Source: an uncultured Oscillospiraceae bacterium (GTDB taxonomy: Bacteria > Bacillota > Clostridia > Oscillospirales > Oscillospiraceae). From it: DNA of 42,987 nt. Of the stretch, positions 8,881 through 16,875 are shown piece after piece. Where the stretch lies: NCBI GenBank assembly GCA_947629975.1, contig CANRFU010000004.1, positions 1 to 42,987 of the forward strand, given 5' to 3'. Both the position numbers and the translations under genes were made by a program. Within the stretch, counting starts at the first letter, position 1. Each line of letters opens with the position of its first letter. The notes beneath the pieces were generated by a model. That model was not told where the DNA came from and ran no database searches. It saw only the letters and a program-made list of their open reading frames with translations.

Positions 8881-8952
8881 GCGAGTGACGAGGCTCGAAC
8901 TCGCTACCTCCACCTTGGCAAGGTGGCGCTCTACCAGATGAGCTACACTCGC
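8877..8952 (-). tRNA. tRNA-Gly (anticodon GCC)
   Basis: A complete 76-base cloverleaf is readable on the minus strand. The acceptor GCGAGTG pairs with CACTCGC, the D arm is GCTC/GAGC, and the anticodon stem is CCACC/GGTGG with loop TTGCCAA, giving anticodon GCC. A five-base variable loop and the T arm GCGAG-TTCGAGC-CTCGT follow. The discriminator is T and the CCA end is encoded. It has its own promoter just upstream and a terminator downstream, so it is a single-gene unit between the lipoprotein gene and the ATPase operon. Confidence 0.97.
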
Positions 8953-8965
8953 AGGGACAAGGGGG

Positions 8966-8994
8966 AGTGTACCAGAAAAACTCCCCATTGTCAA
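8966..8994 (-). promoter_or_regulatory. Sigma-A promoter of tRNA-Gly
   Basis: On the minus strand a perfect -35 TTGACA (8994-8989), a 17-base spacer and -10 TACACT (8971-8966) place the transcription start about six bases before the mature tRNA 5' end. The promoter lies in the gap after the lipoprotein stop codon. Confidence 0.85.
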
Positions 8995-9011
8995 GGGGCG
9001 GGCCGAAATTT

Positions 9012-10148
9012 TTACGGGTTTTCCGTCTCCGCCGGCTCTGTGGGCGCCGGTTCCGGCTCCGGGCAGACGGGGTACAGGTCCCGGTTCCACTGGTGCCCCA
9101 GCGCCTCCATCCTCCGGTCGGTGTAGAGCAGAGGCGGGAGCTCCGCCTCCGGGTCGCCGGAGGGGATCAGCCCCTGGGCCGGCAGATGGCGGTATCCCTC
9201 CGGGGCAGCCACGATGAGCCACAGGACGTCTCCCGATCCCGCCACGGGAAGGGCCTCGATCCCCGCGCGGCGGCACAGGAACTCCATGGCCAGGATCAGG
9301 CCCCGCCCGGAGACGGGTTCCCCGGTGAAAGCGGCCAGGGCCAGATCCGATCCCTCGTCCTCATAGAGGGCGCTGTTCCGCAAAAGGGCGGCCAGCTCCT
9401 CCAGGGTATAGCCCTCCCCGGCGGGCGGGTTGGCCGCCAGCAGCCCGGCGGCGGAGGCCTCCAGCCGGGCGGCGTAACCCTCGCCGTCCTCCGGCGCGTC
9501 GCCCCAGAGGAGGGTGACCTCCGCGATCCGGCGGCTCCCCTCCTCCGGATAGAACGCGGCCTGCACCTCGGGAGGCTCCGGGTCGCTCCGGGCGGGGTCG
9601 CCGTACCATGCCAGCCTGAACAGCTCCTCCACCAGAGAGCTGTCCCCGGGGAAGCCGGACACCAGCAGGGCTGCGCCGCTCTCCCGCTCCTCCGCCAACC
9701 GCTCCAGTTCGGCGCTCAGGCCGCTCTGGCCGTAGACGGCCCGAACGGCGGCCATCTCTTCGGCGGTGTGCGCGTAGGAGATGCGCACCTCCACCTCATA
9801 GTAGGTGAGGATGCGGGTGACGGTATAGCTCAACTCCCGGACGGCCCAGGCGGACAGGGGGTCCCGCTCCGTCACCTGGGTCCTGGCCCGCTCCAGATCG
9901 TCCTCCACCTCGCCGGAGTAGTTGTACAGCCGGACAGTACCGGCGTAGCTGTGCTCGGTCACGTAGTACAGCAGGGCGTTGACCAGGCTCTGATAGTTTT
10001 CCACCCGGAGGGTGGAGTCATCCTCCACCACAGGGTAGTCTATGTGGGTCTCGGAGCCGGACCAGGTCCGCTCCAGCATGGCGGCGCAGCCGGTCAGCGG
10101 CAGAGATACGGCCAGCAGCATGGCCAGCGCCGGGATGATCCTTTTCAC
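9012..10148 (-). CDS. Lipoprotein with a transglutaminase-like C-terminal region
   Basis: A 378-residue protein of unknown function. It starts VKRIIPALAMLL with a GTG at 10148 preceded at seven bases by AGAGGGGG, and has a signal peptide ending in the lipobox LTGC, so it should be membrane-anchored outside the cell. The C-terminal third (LAAFTGEPVSGRGLILAMEF, then LCRRAGIEALPVAGSG and a YRHL segment) recalls the transglutaminase fold, but the catalytic Cys-His-Asp set is not clearly complete, so enzymatic activity is doubtful. The tail is rich in Pro and Glu. It is the last gene of the minus-strand group after YitT, 48 bases beyond that gene's stop, across a parS-like palindrome. Confidence 0.75.
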   Translation of the reverse strand: MKRIIPALAMLLAVSLPLTGCAAMLERTWSGSETHIDYPVVEDDSTLRVENYQSLVNALLYYVTEHSYAGTVRLYNYSGEVEDDLERARTQVTERDPLSAWAVRELSYTVTRILTYYEVEVRISYAHTAEEMAAVRAVYGQSGLSAELERLAEERESGAALLVSGFPGDSSLVEELFRLAWYGDPARSDPEPPEVQAAFYPEEGSRRIAEVTLLWGDAPEDGEGYAARLEASAAGLLAANPPAGEGYTLEELAALLRNSALYEDEGSDLALAAFTGEPVSGRGLILAMEFLCRRAGIEALPVAGSGDVLWLIVAAPEGYRHLPAQGLIPSGDPEAELPPLLYTDRRMEALGHQWNRDLYPVCPEPEPAPTEPAETENP

Positions 10149-10168
10149 GGCTGTGCCCCCTCTCTGAG

Positions 10169-10188
10169 TATGTTTCACACGAAACATA
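10169..10188. promoter_or_regulatory. parS-like palindrome
   Basis: The bases TGTTTCACACGAAACA at 10171-10186 match the parS (Spo0J/ParB) consensus TGTTTCACGTGAAACA at 14 of 16 positions. Both mismatches are in the centre, and the symmetry extends one pair further to TATGTTTC/GAAACATA. It lies between the YitT and lipoprotein genes. The central CG of parS matters for ParB binding, so this may be a weak or decayed site, or the operator of another regulator. Confidence 0.4.
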
Positions 10189-10196
10189 CGTTCCAA

Positions 10197-11069
10197 TCAC
10201 AGATCGTCCTTGTTGTAGTCCCGGAAACCCTCGCCCAGCACCTCGTGGGCGTTGCATACGATCAGAAAGGCGTCGGGATCGATCTCCTTCACGGCGGCCT
10301 TGATGGCCGCGATCTCCCGCTGCTTGAAGGCGCACAGCAGCACCCGCTTGGGGTCGCCGGTGTAGCCGCCCTGGCCGTGGAGGATGGTGACCCCCCGGTC
10401 CAGGCCGTTCACGATGGCGGCGGCGATGGCCTCGTTCTTGCCGCTGATGATATAGGCCACCTTGGCGGTGTCGATGCCGTAGAGCACGCCGTCCATGACG
10501 ATGGTGGAGATATACAGGGCCACCAGGCCGTAGAGGGCGGCCTCCAGGGTGCCGAAGGCCACCGCCACCGCCAGGATCACCGCCAGGTCGATCCCCAGCA
10601 GCAGGCGGCCCATGGGCAGCCAGGCCAGACGCAGCTTCAGCAGACGGGCCAGCAGATCGGTGCCGCCGGTAGTGGCCCCCTGCTGGAACACCAGGCCCAG
10701 GGACAGCCCCAGCAGCAGGCCGCCGAAAATACAGGCCAGGATGGGGTCCATGGGCTGCCAGTCGTACAGGGGGGTGAGCAGATCGATGAACACCGAGGAC
10801 AGGAACATGGCGTACAGGGACGACACCAGCAGCCGCCCGCCGATGAACTTCCACCCCAGCAGGAACAGGGGGATGTTCAGCGCGATGACGGTGACGCCGA
10901 TAGGGGCGGCGGGGATCAGGCGGTTGATGATCTGCGCTATGCCGGTGACTCCGCCGAAGGCGATGCCGCTGGGGTCATAGCACCACACAAAGCCCAGCGC
11001 GTAGATCAGCGAGGCCGCCGTGATGACCAGCGCGGGGATAATATACTGTTTCCAGACGGAATGGTTCAT
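10197..11069 (-). CDS. YitT-family membrane protein
   Basis: A 290-residue integral membrane protein with five to six hydrophobic segments in residues 15-190 (DUF161-type; for example GIAFGGVTGIAQIINRL and GLVFQQGATTGGTDLLARL) and a soluble C-terminal DUF2179 domain from about residue 210 (ILHGQGGYTGDPKRVLLCAF). Both features define the YitT/YqfU family; transport has been suggested but no substrate is established. The ATG at 11069 lies 34 bases after the LUD gene. Confidence 0.92.
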   Translation of the reverse strand: MNHSVWKQYIIPALVITAASLIYALGFVWCYDPSGIAFGGVTGIAQIINRLIPAAPIGVTVIALNIPLFLLGWKFIGGRLLVSSLYAMFLSSVFIDLLTPLYDWQPMDPILACIFGGLLLGLSLGLVFQQGATTGGTDLLARLLKLRLAWLPMGRLLLGIDLAVILAVAVAFGTLEAALYGLVALYISTIVMDGVLYGIDTAKVAYIISGKNEAIAAAIVNGLDRGVTILHGQGGYTGDPKRVLLCAFKQREIAAIKAAVKEIDPDAFLIVCNAHEVLGEGFRDYNKDDL

Positions 11070-11103
11070 ACTGCCTCCATTGGCATGGGACGCTGCCCGC
11101 GCG

Positions 11104-11694
11104 TCAGTAGCCCAGTTCCTGGTCGATGAGGACCACCTCGGCCCGTTTGACGCCGTTGGGCTTCTCCCACAGGACGGTGAGCGCCTTGCAGATGCGCTCG
11201 GGGCTGTCGCAGTCGTAGCATCTGTCGCCCTTCACGGCACAGGGAGTCTTGCGGTGCAGGCGCTGGGCGTTTTTGGGGGAGGCGATGTTCCGGGCCCGCC
11301 ACAGGGCGGCGTCGTAGTCGGGGGCGATCTTGTTTCTGCCCACCACCAGATAGACCTCGTCGTGGCCGAAGATGGTGGAGCACACCCGGTTGCCGGTGCC
11401 GTCGATGTTGACGATCTCGCCCGTCTCCGCCAGGCCGTTCACCGAGCAGAGGTACGCCTGGGTGAAGGCGGCGCTTTCGATGGGGTCCCCCTGCCAGTGG
11501 CTCACCACGGTGGAGCGCTCCCCCAGCCGGTCCATCAGCCCGATCTCCGACAGGGTCATGGAGCCGCCGTAGCCCACCGTCTTGCCCGCCAGCTTCTCCA
11601 GCAGGTAGTCCACCGCCTCCGCCCCGGTGGCGAAGCAGGAGACATCAAATCCCCGTTTTTCTAGGTTAACCTTTACTTTCTCGAAATCTGCCAT
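11104..11694 (-). CDS. LUD-domain (lactate utilization-like) protein
   Basis: A 196-residue protein of the LUD/DUF162 family, which includes LutC. The core motif GKTVGYGGSMTLSEIGL (about residues 35-51) and the segment SVNGLAETGEIVNIDGTGNR are typical. Stand-alone members like this are common in Clostridia and their function is not settled; no lutA or lutB is nearby. The C-terminal CYDC and a later Cys could bind a metal. Start choice: the ATG at 11694, ten bases after AAAGGAG; a GTG three codons upstream is too close to that site. It follows parC by 29 bases. Confidence 0.87.
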   Translation of the reverse strand: MADFEKVKVNLEKRGFDVSCFATGAEAVDYLLEKLAGKTVGYGGSMTLSEIGLMDRLGERSTVVSHWQGDPIESAAFTQAYLCSVNGLAETGEIVNIDGTGNRVCSTIFGHDEVYLVVGRNKIAPDYDAALWRARNIASPKNAQRLHRKTPCAVKGDRCYDCDSPERICKALTVLWEKPNGVKRAEVVLIDQELGY

Positions 11695-11723
11695 ACATGA
11701 CACGCTCCTTTATATATGATGTT

Positions 11724-13982
11724 TTATGCGTTCTCCAGGGTCAACTGTTCCTCGCCCCGGTCCTGCTCTTTCAGCAGGGCCCCGGCGATGGGCAGGGACC
11801 GGGCCCGGTATCGGGCGGTGTTGACGATGGCGGTGGCCTCCAGGGGCAGGGCCCGCTCCACCCGGTATTTGGGCTTCAGGGTCATCACGCTGACCCCCTG
11901 GGTGCTCCGGGTGGTCTTGGGGTTGAGGGAGGCGGTGTGGAACACCACGCAGCGGCCCTCGGTGGAGATAACCGCCATCTCCTTATCCTCCGTGAGCAGG
12001 GCGGCGGACACCAGAGGCGACTTGTCCGAGTAGGCCCCGGTGAGTTTCCGCCGGTTGGAGGTGGTGGCGTAGGCGGACAGCTCCACCCGGGCTGCCTTGC
12101 CGTTTTCAAAGAAGAACAGCACATGGGCGGAGTAGTCCCCGGGGGCGCAGGCCCACACGAATCTCTCGTCCGGGTCCATTCCCAATTTTGTGGGGAGGTA
12201 GTCCCCCAGCACGCTGGCCTTGGAGTCCTCGAACTCGCTGAGGCGGGTCTTGTAACACTGCTGCTTGTCGGTGAACACCAGCAGCTCGTCGCCGCTGTTC
12301 CCCTCCCACCGGAGGAAGGGGCCGTCCCCCTCCTTGTACTTCTGGTCGCCGGACATCCGCAGGGACAGGGGGGTGATCTTTTTCAGGTAGCCCTCTTTGG
12401 AGATGAACACGTTCACCGGGTAGGAGGGGGCCTCCTCCGCGGCGGCCCTCTCCTCCTCCACCGCCTGCTGGTACTCGTAGACGATCTCGGTGCGGCGGGG
12501 GACGGCGTACTTCTTCTTCACGTTCTCCAGCTCGGCGGTGATGATGGTCTTGATCCGCCTGGGGGAGTTGATGACGTCCTTCAAGTCGGCGATCTCCTCC
12601 TCCAGGGCGGAGACCTCCTCGGTGCGCTTGAGGATATATTCCTTGTTGATGTTCCTGAGGCGGATGTCCGCCACGAACTCCGCCTGGACCTGGTCGATGC
12701 CGAAGCCGATGATGAGGTTGGGCACCACTTCCTCGTCCGACTCGGTCTCCCGGATGATGCGGATGGCCTTGTCGATGTCCAGCAGGATGCGCCGGAGGCC
12801 CTTCAAAAGGTGGAGTTTTTCCTCCTTCTTTTTGCAGACGAAGTACGTCCGGCGGCGCACGCCGTCCATCCGCCAGGCGGTCCACTCGTCCAAGATCTCC
12901 GCCACCCCCATGACCCTCGGTATACCGGCGATGAGGATGTTGAAGTTGCAGGAGAAGGCATCCTGGAGGGGGGTGGCCTGGAACAGCCGGGCCATCAGCT
13001 TGTCGGGGTCGGCCCCCCGCTTCAGGTCGATGGTCAGCTTCAGGCCGTTCAGGTCGGTCTCGTCCCGCATATCCGATATTTCTTTGGCCTTGCCCGCCTT
13101 GACCAGCTCGGCCACCTTGTCCAGGATGGCCTCCGCCGTGGCGGTGTAGGGGATCTCGTAGATCTCGATGAGGTTTTCCTCTTTCACGTACCGCCACCTG
13201 GCCCGGAGCTTGAAGCTGCCCCGGCCGGTGCGGTAGATCTCCGCCAGGGCGGCCCCGTCGTACAGGAGCTGCCCGCCGGTGGAGAAGTCCGGGGCCTTCA
13301 GAATACCCATCAGGTCCACGTTGGGGTCCTTCATGTAGGCGATGGCGGCGTCGCACACCTCGCCCAGATTGAAGCCGCACAGGTTGGAGGCCATGCCCAC
13401 GGCGATGCCCTGGTTGGCCGCCACCAGCACGTTGGGGAAGGTGGTGGGCAGCAGGGTGGGCTCCATGAGCTTGCCGTCGTAGTTGGGCACGAAGTCCACC
13501 GCGTCCTGGTCGATGTCCCGGAACAGCTCGGCGCAGATGGGGTCCAGCCGCACCTCGGTGTACCGGGAGGCGGCCCAGGCCATGTCTCTTGAGTACACCT
13601 TGCCGAAGTTGCCCTTGGAGTCCACCAGCGGGTGGAGCAAGGCGCCGTAGCCCCGGCTGAGGCGGACCATGGTGTCGTAGATGGCGGCGTCCCCGTGGGG
13701 GTTCAGCTTCATGGTGGCCCCCACCACGTTGGCGCTCTTGGTGCGGGGCTTGGTGAGCAGGCCCATGTCGTACATGGTGTAGAGCAGCTTCCGGTGGGAG
13801 GGCTTGAAGCCGTCGATCTCCGGGATGGCCCGGGACACAATGACGCTCATGGCGTAGGGCATGAAGTTCAGCTCCAGCGTCTCGGTGATGGGCTGCTCCA
13901 GCATCTGGGCCCGAAGGCCCATGACGTTGGTGGTATCCACTTTTTTGTGCCCGGACTGCTCCGGGGTCTTCTTTTTGGCCAT
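11724..13982 (-). CDS. parC: DNA topoisomerase IV subunit A (divergent clostridial type)
   Basis: Breaks and rejoins DNA in a type IIA topoisomerase that decatenates chromosomes. The 752-residue protein has the GyrA/ParC winged-helix domain with catalytic tyrosine Y141 in AASRYTEVRL, a coiled-coil segment around residues 440-480, and a C-terminal domain of about 200 residues lacking an obvious GyrA box, which argues for ParC rather than GyrA. In the quinolone-contact loop (NPHGDAAIYD, residues 94-103) the position equivalent to Ser83 of E. coli GyrA is alanine (A99), while the acidic residue is kept (D103). It lies 22 bases after parE in the same operon. Confidence 0.93.
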   Translation of the reverse strand: MAKKKTPEQSGHKKVDTTNVMGLRAQMLEQPITETLELNFMPYAMSVIVSRAIPEIDGFKPSHRKLLYTMYDMGLLTKPRTKSANVVGATMKLNPHGDAAIYDTMVRLSRGYGALLHPLVDSKGNFGKVYSRDMAWAASRYTEVRLDPICAELFRDIDQDAVDFVPNYDGKLMEPTLLPTTFPNVLVAANQGIAVGMASNLCGFNLGEVCDAAIAYMKDPNVDLMGILKAPDFSTGGQLLYDGAALAEIYRTGRGSFKLRARWRYVKEENLIEIYEIPYTATAEAILDKVAELVKAGKAKEISDMRDETDLNGLKLTIDLKRGADPDKLMARLFQATPLQDAFSCNFNILIAGIPRVMGVAEILDEWTAWRMDGVRRRTYFVCKKKEEKLHLLKGLRRILLDIDKAIRIIRETESDEEVVPNLIIGFGIDQVQAEFVADIRLRNINKEYILKRTEEVSALEEEIADLKDVINSPRRIKTIITAELENVKKKYAVPRRTEIVYEYQQAVEEERAAAEEAPSYPVNVFISKEGYLKKITPLSLRMSGDQKYKEGDGPFLRWEGNSGDELLVFTDKQQCYKTRLSEFEDSKASVLGDYLPTKLGMDPDERFVWACAPGDYSAHVLFFFENGKAARVELSAYATTSNRRKLTGAYSDKSPLVSAALLTEDKEMAVISTEGRCVVFHTASLNPKTTRSTQGVSVMTLKPKYRVERALPLEATAIVNTARYRARSLPIAGALLKEQDRGEEQLTLENA

Positions 13983-14004
13983 TGAGTTCAGTCCTTGTCA
14001 GATA

Positions 14005-16005
14005 TTAGGAAATATCCGCCATGTCCAGGTATTTATACCCGTTGTCAGCGATGTGATCCTTCCGCCCTTGGAGGTTGTTGCCCAGCAGCAGATCGAACAC
14101 CTGGGCGGTGCGCTCGGCGTCCTCGGGCATCACCTTGATGAGGCGGCGGGTCTCCGGGTTCATGGTGGTCAGCCACATCATGTCCGGCTCGTTCTCGCCC
14201 AGGCCCTTGGAGCGCTGGACCTCGTACCGCTTCCCCTCCAGGGAGGCGGTGATCTCGTTCCGCTCCCGGTCCGAGTAGGCGAACCAGGTCTTTTCCTTAT
14301 ACGTGATCTCGTACAGGGGGGACTCGGCGATATACACGTAGCCCTCCTGGATCAGGGTGGGGATCAGCCGGTAGATCATGGCCAGCACCAGGGTGCGGAT
14401 CTGGAAGCCGTCCTCGTCGCCGTCGGTGCAGATGACGATCTTGTTCCAGCGGAGGTTATTGAGGTCGAAGGCGGCCAGGTCCTTCACGTGCTTGTCCTTG
14501 ACCTCCACCCCGCAGCCGATGACCTTCAAAAGGTCGGTGATGATCTCGCTTTTGAAGATGCGGGCGTAGTCCACCTTCAGGCAGTTCAGGATCTTGCCCC
14601 GGATGGGCATGATGCCCTGGAACTCCGCGTCCCGCCCCAGCTTCACGCTGCCCAGGGCGGAGTCGCCCTCCACGATGTAGAGCTCCCGCCGGTCCACGTC
14701 CTTGGTGCGGCAGTCCACGAACTTCTGCACCCGGTTGGAGATGTCCAGGGAGCCGGACAGCTTTTTCTTGATGCCCAGCCGGGTCTGCTCCGCTTTTTCC
14801 CGGCTGCGCTTGTTGATGAGCGTTTGGGCGCCGATCTTCTCCGCGTCCTGGGGGTTCTCGATGAAATAGACCTCGAACTGGCTCTTGAGGAAGTCGGCCA
14901 TGGTCTCCTGGACGAACCGGTTGGTGATGGACTTTTTCGTCTGGTTCTCGTAGGAGGTCTGGGTGGAGAAGTTGTTGGACACCAGCACCAGGGCGTCCTG
15001 GATGTCGTTCCAGGAGATCTTGGACTCGTTCTTGGTGTACTTATTGTTCCGCTTCAGCCACCCGTCGATGGCGGAGACGAAGGCGGAGCGCATGGCCTTC
15101 TCCGGGGAGCCGCCGTGCTCCAGCCAGGAGGAGTTGTGGTAGTGCTCGATGACCTGGACCCGGTTGGAGAAGCAGAAGGACACCGACAGCTTCACCTTGT
15201 ACTCCGGCTTGTCCTCCCGGTCCCGGCCCCTCCGCTCCGCCTGCCAGAACACCGGCTGGGTCAGGGGGTCCTCCCCGGCCAGCTCGGTCACGTAGTCCAC
15301 GATGCCGTTCTCGTATTTGAAGTCGGTGGTCTCGAACTTATTCCCCACCTGATTGCGGAACCGGAAGGTGATCCCGGCGTTGACCACCGCCTGCCGCTTC
15401 ATCACGTCCAGGTAGTACTCCACTGGGATGTCGATGTCGGTGAACACCTCCAGGTCGGGCTTCCAGCGGAATCTGGAGCCGGTCTTCCGCCCGGTATAGG
15501 GGGCGCTCTGGAGGAACTTGTCTTTGGGCGCGGTGATCTCGCCCTTCTCGAAGTGGAGGGTGTACTCCTTCCCGTCCCGGTGGATGACCGCGTCGAAGTA
15601 CTCGGAGGCGTACTGGGTGGCGCAGGTGCCCAGACCGTTGAGCCCCAGGGAGTACTCGTAGTTGTCCCCCGCGCCATCTTTGTACTTGCCGCCGGCGTAC
15701 AGCTCGCAGAATACCAGCTCCCAGTTCCAGCGGCCCTCCGCTCCGTTCCAGTCCACCGGGCATCCCCGCCCGAAGTCCTCCACCTCGATGGATCTGTCCT
15801 CGTACCGGGTGACGGTGATAAGATCGCCGTAGCCCTCCCGGGCCTCGTCGATGGCGTTGGAGAGGATCTCGAACACCGCGTGCTCGCAGCCCTCCAGCCC
15901 GTCGGAGCCGAAGATGACGCCGGGGCGCTTGCGGACCCGGTCGGCCCCCTTCAGGGCGGAGATGGATTCGTTTCCGTATTGTTTTTTGGGAGCGGACTTC
16001 GCCAT
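14005..16005 (-). CDS. parE: DNA topoisomerase IV subunit B (divergent clostridial type)
   Basis: ATPase and TOPRIM subunit partnering ParC. In the 666-residue protein the GHKL ATP-binding elements are visible: FEILSNAIDEA (residues 45-55) and DFGRG (77-81). The TOPRIM part has EGDSALGS and the metal-binding DGDEDG, then QRSKGLGE near the C-terminus. Compared with standard GyrB/ParE the motifs deviate: EGDSALGS for EGDSAGGS, DGDEDGFQIRT for DADVDGSHIRT. This suits the second, divergent type IIA enzyme of many Clostridia. A near-consensus promoter lies upstream and parC follows. Confidence 0.94.
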   Translation of the reverse strand: MAKSAPKKQYGNESISALKGADRVRKRPGVIFGSDGLEGCEHAVFEILSNAIDEAREGYGDLITVTRYEDRSIEVEDFGRGCPVDWNGAEGRWNWELVFCELYAGGKYKDGAGDNYEYSLGLNGLGTCATQYASEYFDAVIHRDGKEYTLHFEKGEITAPKDKFLQSAPYTGRKTGSRFRWKPDLEVFTDIDIPVEYYLDVMKRQAVVNAGITFRFRNQVGNKFETTDFKYENGIVDYVTELAGEDPLTQPVFWQAERRGRDREDKPEYKVKLSVSFCFSNRVQVIEHYHNSSWLEHGGSPEKAMRSAFVSAIDGWLKRNNKYTKNESKISWNDIQDALVLVSNNFSTQTSYENQTKKSITNRFVQETMADFLKSQFEVYFIENPQDAEKIGAQTLINKRSREKAEQTRLGIKKKLSGSLDISNRVQKFVDCRTKDVDRRELYIVEGDSALGSVKLGRDAEFQGIMPIRGKILNCLKVDYARIFKSEIITDLLKVIGCGVEVKDKHVKDLAAFDLNNLRWNKIVICTDGDEDGFQIRTLVLAMIYRLIPTLIQEGYVYIAESPLYEITYKEKTWFAYSDRERNEITASLEGKRYEVQRSKGLGENEPDMMWLTTMNPETRRLIKVMPEDAERTAQVFDLLLGNNLQGRKDHIADNGYKYLDMADIS

Positions 16006-16132
16006 GGGAACACCTCATATGCTCCGGGCCGCCGTGTGAGCAAAAACACGTCAAAATCAGGCGGCGGGCCGGGAAAATCGCCGGATACCGGCACAAAAAC
16101 AGAGCGTTTAGCCGGAATTTCACTAATTTTAT

Positions 16133-16161
16133 AGTATACCCAAAAACCGCCGCCCTGTCAA
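16133..16161 (-). promoter_or_regulatory. Sigma-A promoter of the parE-parC operon
   Basis: On the minus strand a perfect -35 TTGACA (16161-16156), 17-base spacer and -10 TATACT (16138-16133) lie about 130 bases before the parE start. The leader between them is AT-rich then GC-rich with a weak GCCGCC/GGCGGC pairing; no known riboswitch was recognised. Confidence 0.88.
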
Positions 16162-16253
16162 GCGCATGGAACGGATGTTTCCGGCAGAGGACGGTATATC
16201 CACTGGAATATTTGTCCAAACTGGACATACAGTGTGATACGGAGGTGATACGG

Positions 16254-16499
16254 ATGACACAGACCATCTTTGGCCGGCGGCGGGCGGTCAGCGGGGCGGA
16301 GTCGGAACGGGAGCAGCTGATGGAGGGGCTGCGGCAGACCCGGGGCCTGCTCAACTGCGCCTATTCCCAGTTCAATATGTACAGCGACCCCGACCTGGTG
16401 GAGGCCTGCGTGTATGAGATCAACGCCCTGCGCAGCCGGTACGCCTATTACGTCCGGCAGGTGAAGCGGCTGGACGCCCAAAAGGAGGAGGGCCCATGA
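16254..16499 (+). CDS. YaaL-like DUF2508 small protein
   Basis: An 81-residue soluble protein starting MTQTIFGRRR. It contains LMEGLRQTRGLLNCAYSQFN and a Tyr/Arg-rich C-terminus, consistent with the DUF2508 family (YaaL of Bacillus), whose role is unknown. The ATG at 16254 follows a strong GGAGGTGA ribosome site. Its stop overlaps the start of the BofA-like gene by four bases (ATGA). yaaL and bofA are also adjacent in Bacillus, downstream of recR; here recR is absent and topoisomerase IV is the divergent neighbour. Confidence 0.85.
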   Translation: MTQTIFGRRRAVSGAESEREQLMEGLRQTRGLLNCAYSQFNMYSDPDLVEACVYEINALRSRYAYYVRQVKRLDAQKEEGP

Positions 16500-16753
16500 G
16501 CCAGCCGGCCCTCTGGGGCGGGGCGCTGGCGGTCCTGCTGCTGGCCGCGGCCCTCTTTCGCCGTCCGCTGTCCGCCCTGTTGGGGCTGCTGGCCCGTTCG
16601 GGGGCGGGGCTGATCTTCCTCTGGCTGTTTCGGGGGGTGGGCGGTCTGCTGGGGGTGGAACTGGGGGTGAACCTCCTCAACGCCCTGGTGCTGGGGCTGC
16701 TGGGAGCGCCCGGTTTTGCCCTGCTGCTCATGGCCCAATGGGCGATTCGCTGA
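16496..16753 (+). CDS. Pro-sigma-K processing inhibitor BofA family protein
   Basis: An 85-residue, almost wholly hydrophobic protein with two to three membrane segments. The C-terminal part (VELGVNLLNALVLGLLGAPG) matches the BofA signature. BofA holds the intramembrane protease SpoIVFB inactive in the mother cell of Bacillus until the forespore signals, so its presence supports a spore-forming host. Function here is inferred from family. It is translationally coupled to the YaaL-like gene. Confidence 0.87.
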   Translation: MSQPALWGGALAVLLLAAALFRRPLSALLGLLARSGAGLIFLWLFRGVGGLLGVELGVNLLNALVLGLLGAPGFALLLMAQWAIR

Positions 16754-16805
16754 GACGCGCCGCCCATATTTCAAAAAAGTTTACAAAGAAACGGGGATTC
16801 GGGGG

Positions 16806-16834
16806 TAGAAATGCCCCCGTTCCTGTGATATGAT
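16806..16834 (+). promoter_or_regulatory. Probable promoter of the DUF4015-like gene
   Basis: An extended -10 TGA-TATGAT (hexamer 16829-16834) lies 41 bases before the ATG; a weak -35 TAGAAA (16806-16811) sits 17 bases upstream. The same bases overlap two mutually exclusive hairpins: CGGGGG/CCCCCG at 16800-16819 and AACGGGG/CCCCGTT at 16790-16821. These may terminate bofA transcription or influence the promoter. Confidence 0.45.
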
Positions 16835-16875
16835 ACACAAAGATTCGACAGAAAAGACCGTTTGGGAGGCGCGCG

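Noticed and set aside
8635-9126. Plus-strand open frame running through the tRNA-Gly gene
   Set aside because: It reads through a tRNA, two hairpins and a terminator, with no ribosome site or recognisable sequence.
11724-16005. Assignment of this pair as DNA gyrase (gyrA/gyrB)
   Set aside because: The A subunit lacks an obvious GyrA box, its C-terminal domain is short, and the B-first gene order with divergent TOPRIM motifs fits clostridial topoisomerase IV better.
16006-16132. A riboswitch in the parE leader
   Set aside because: Only weak GC-rich pairings are visible and no known riboswitch core could be recognised.
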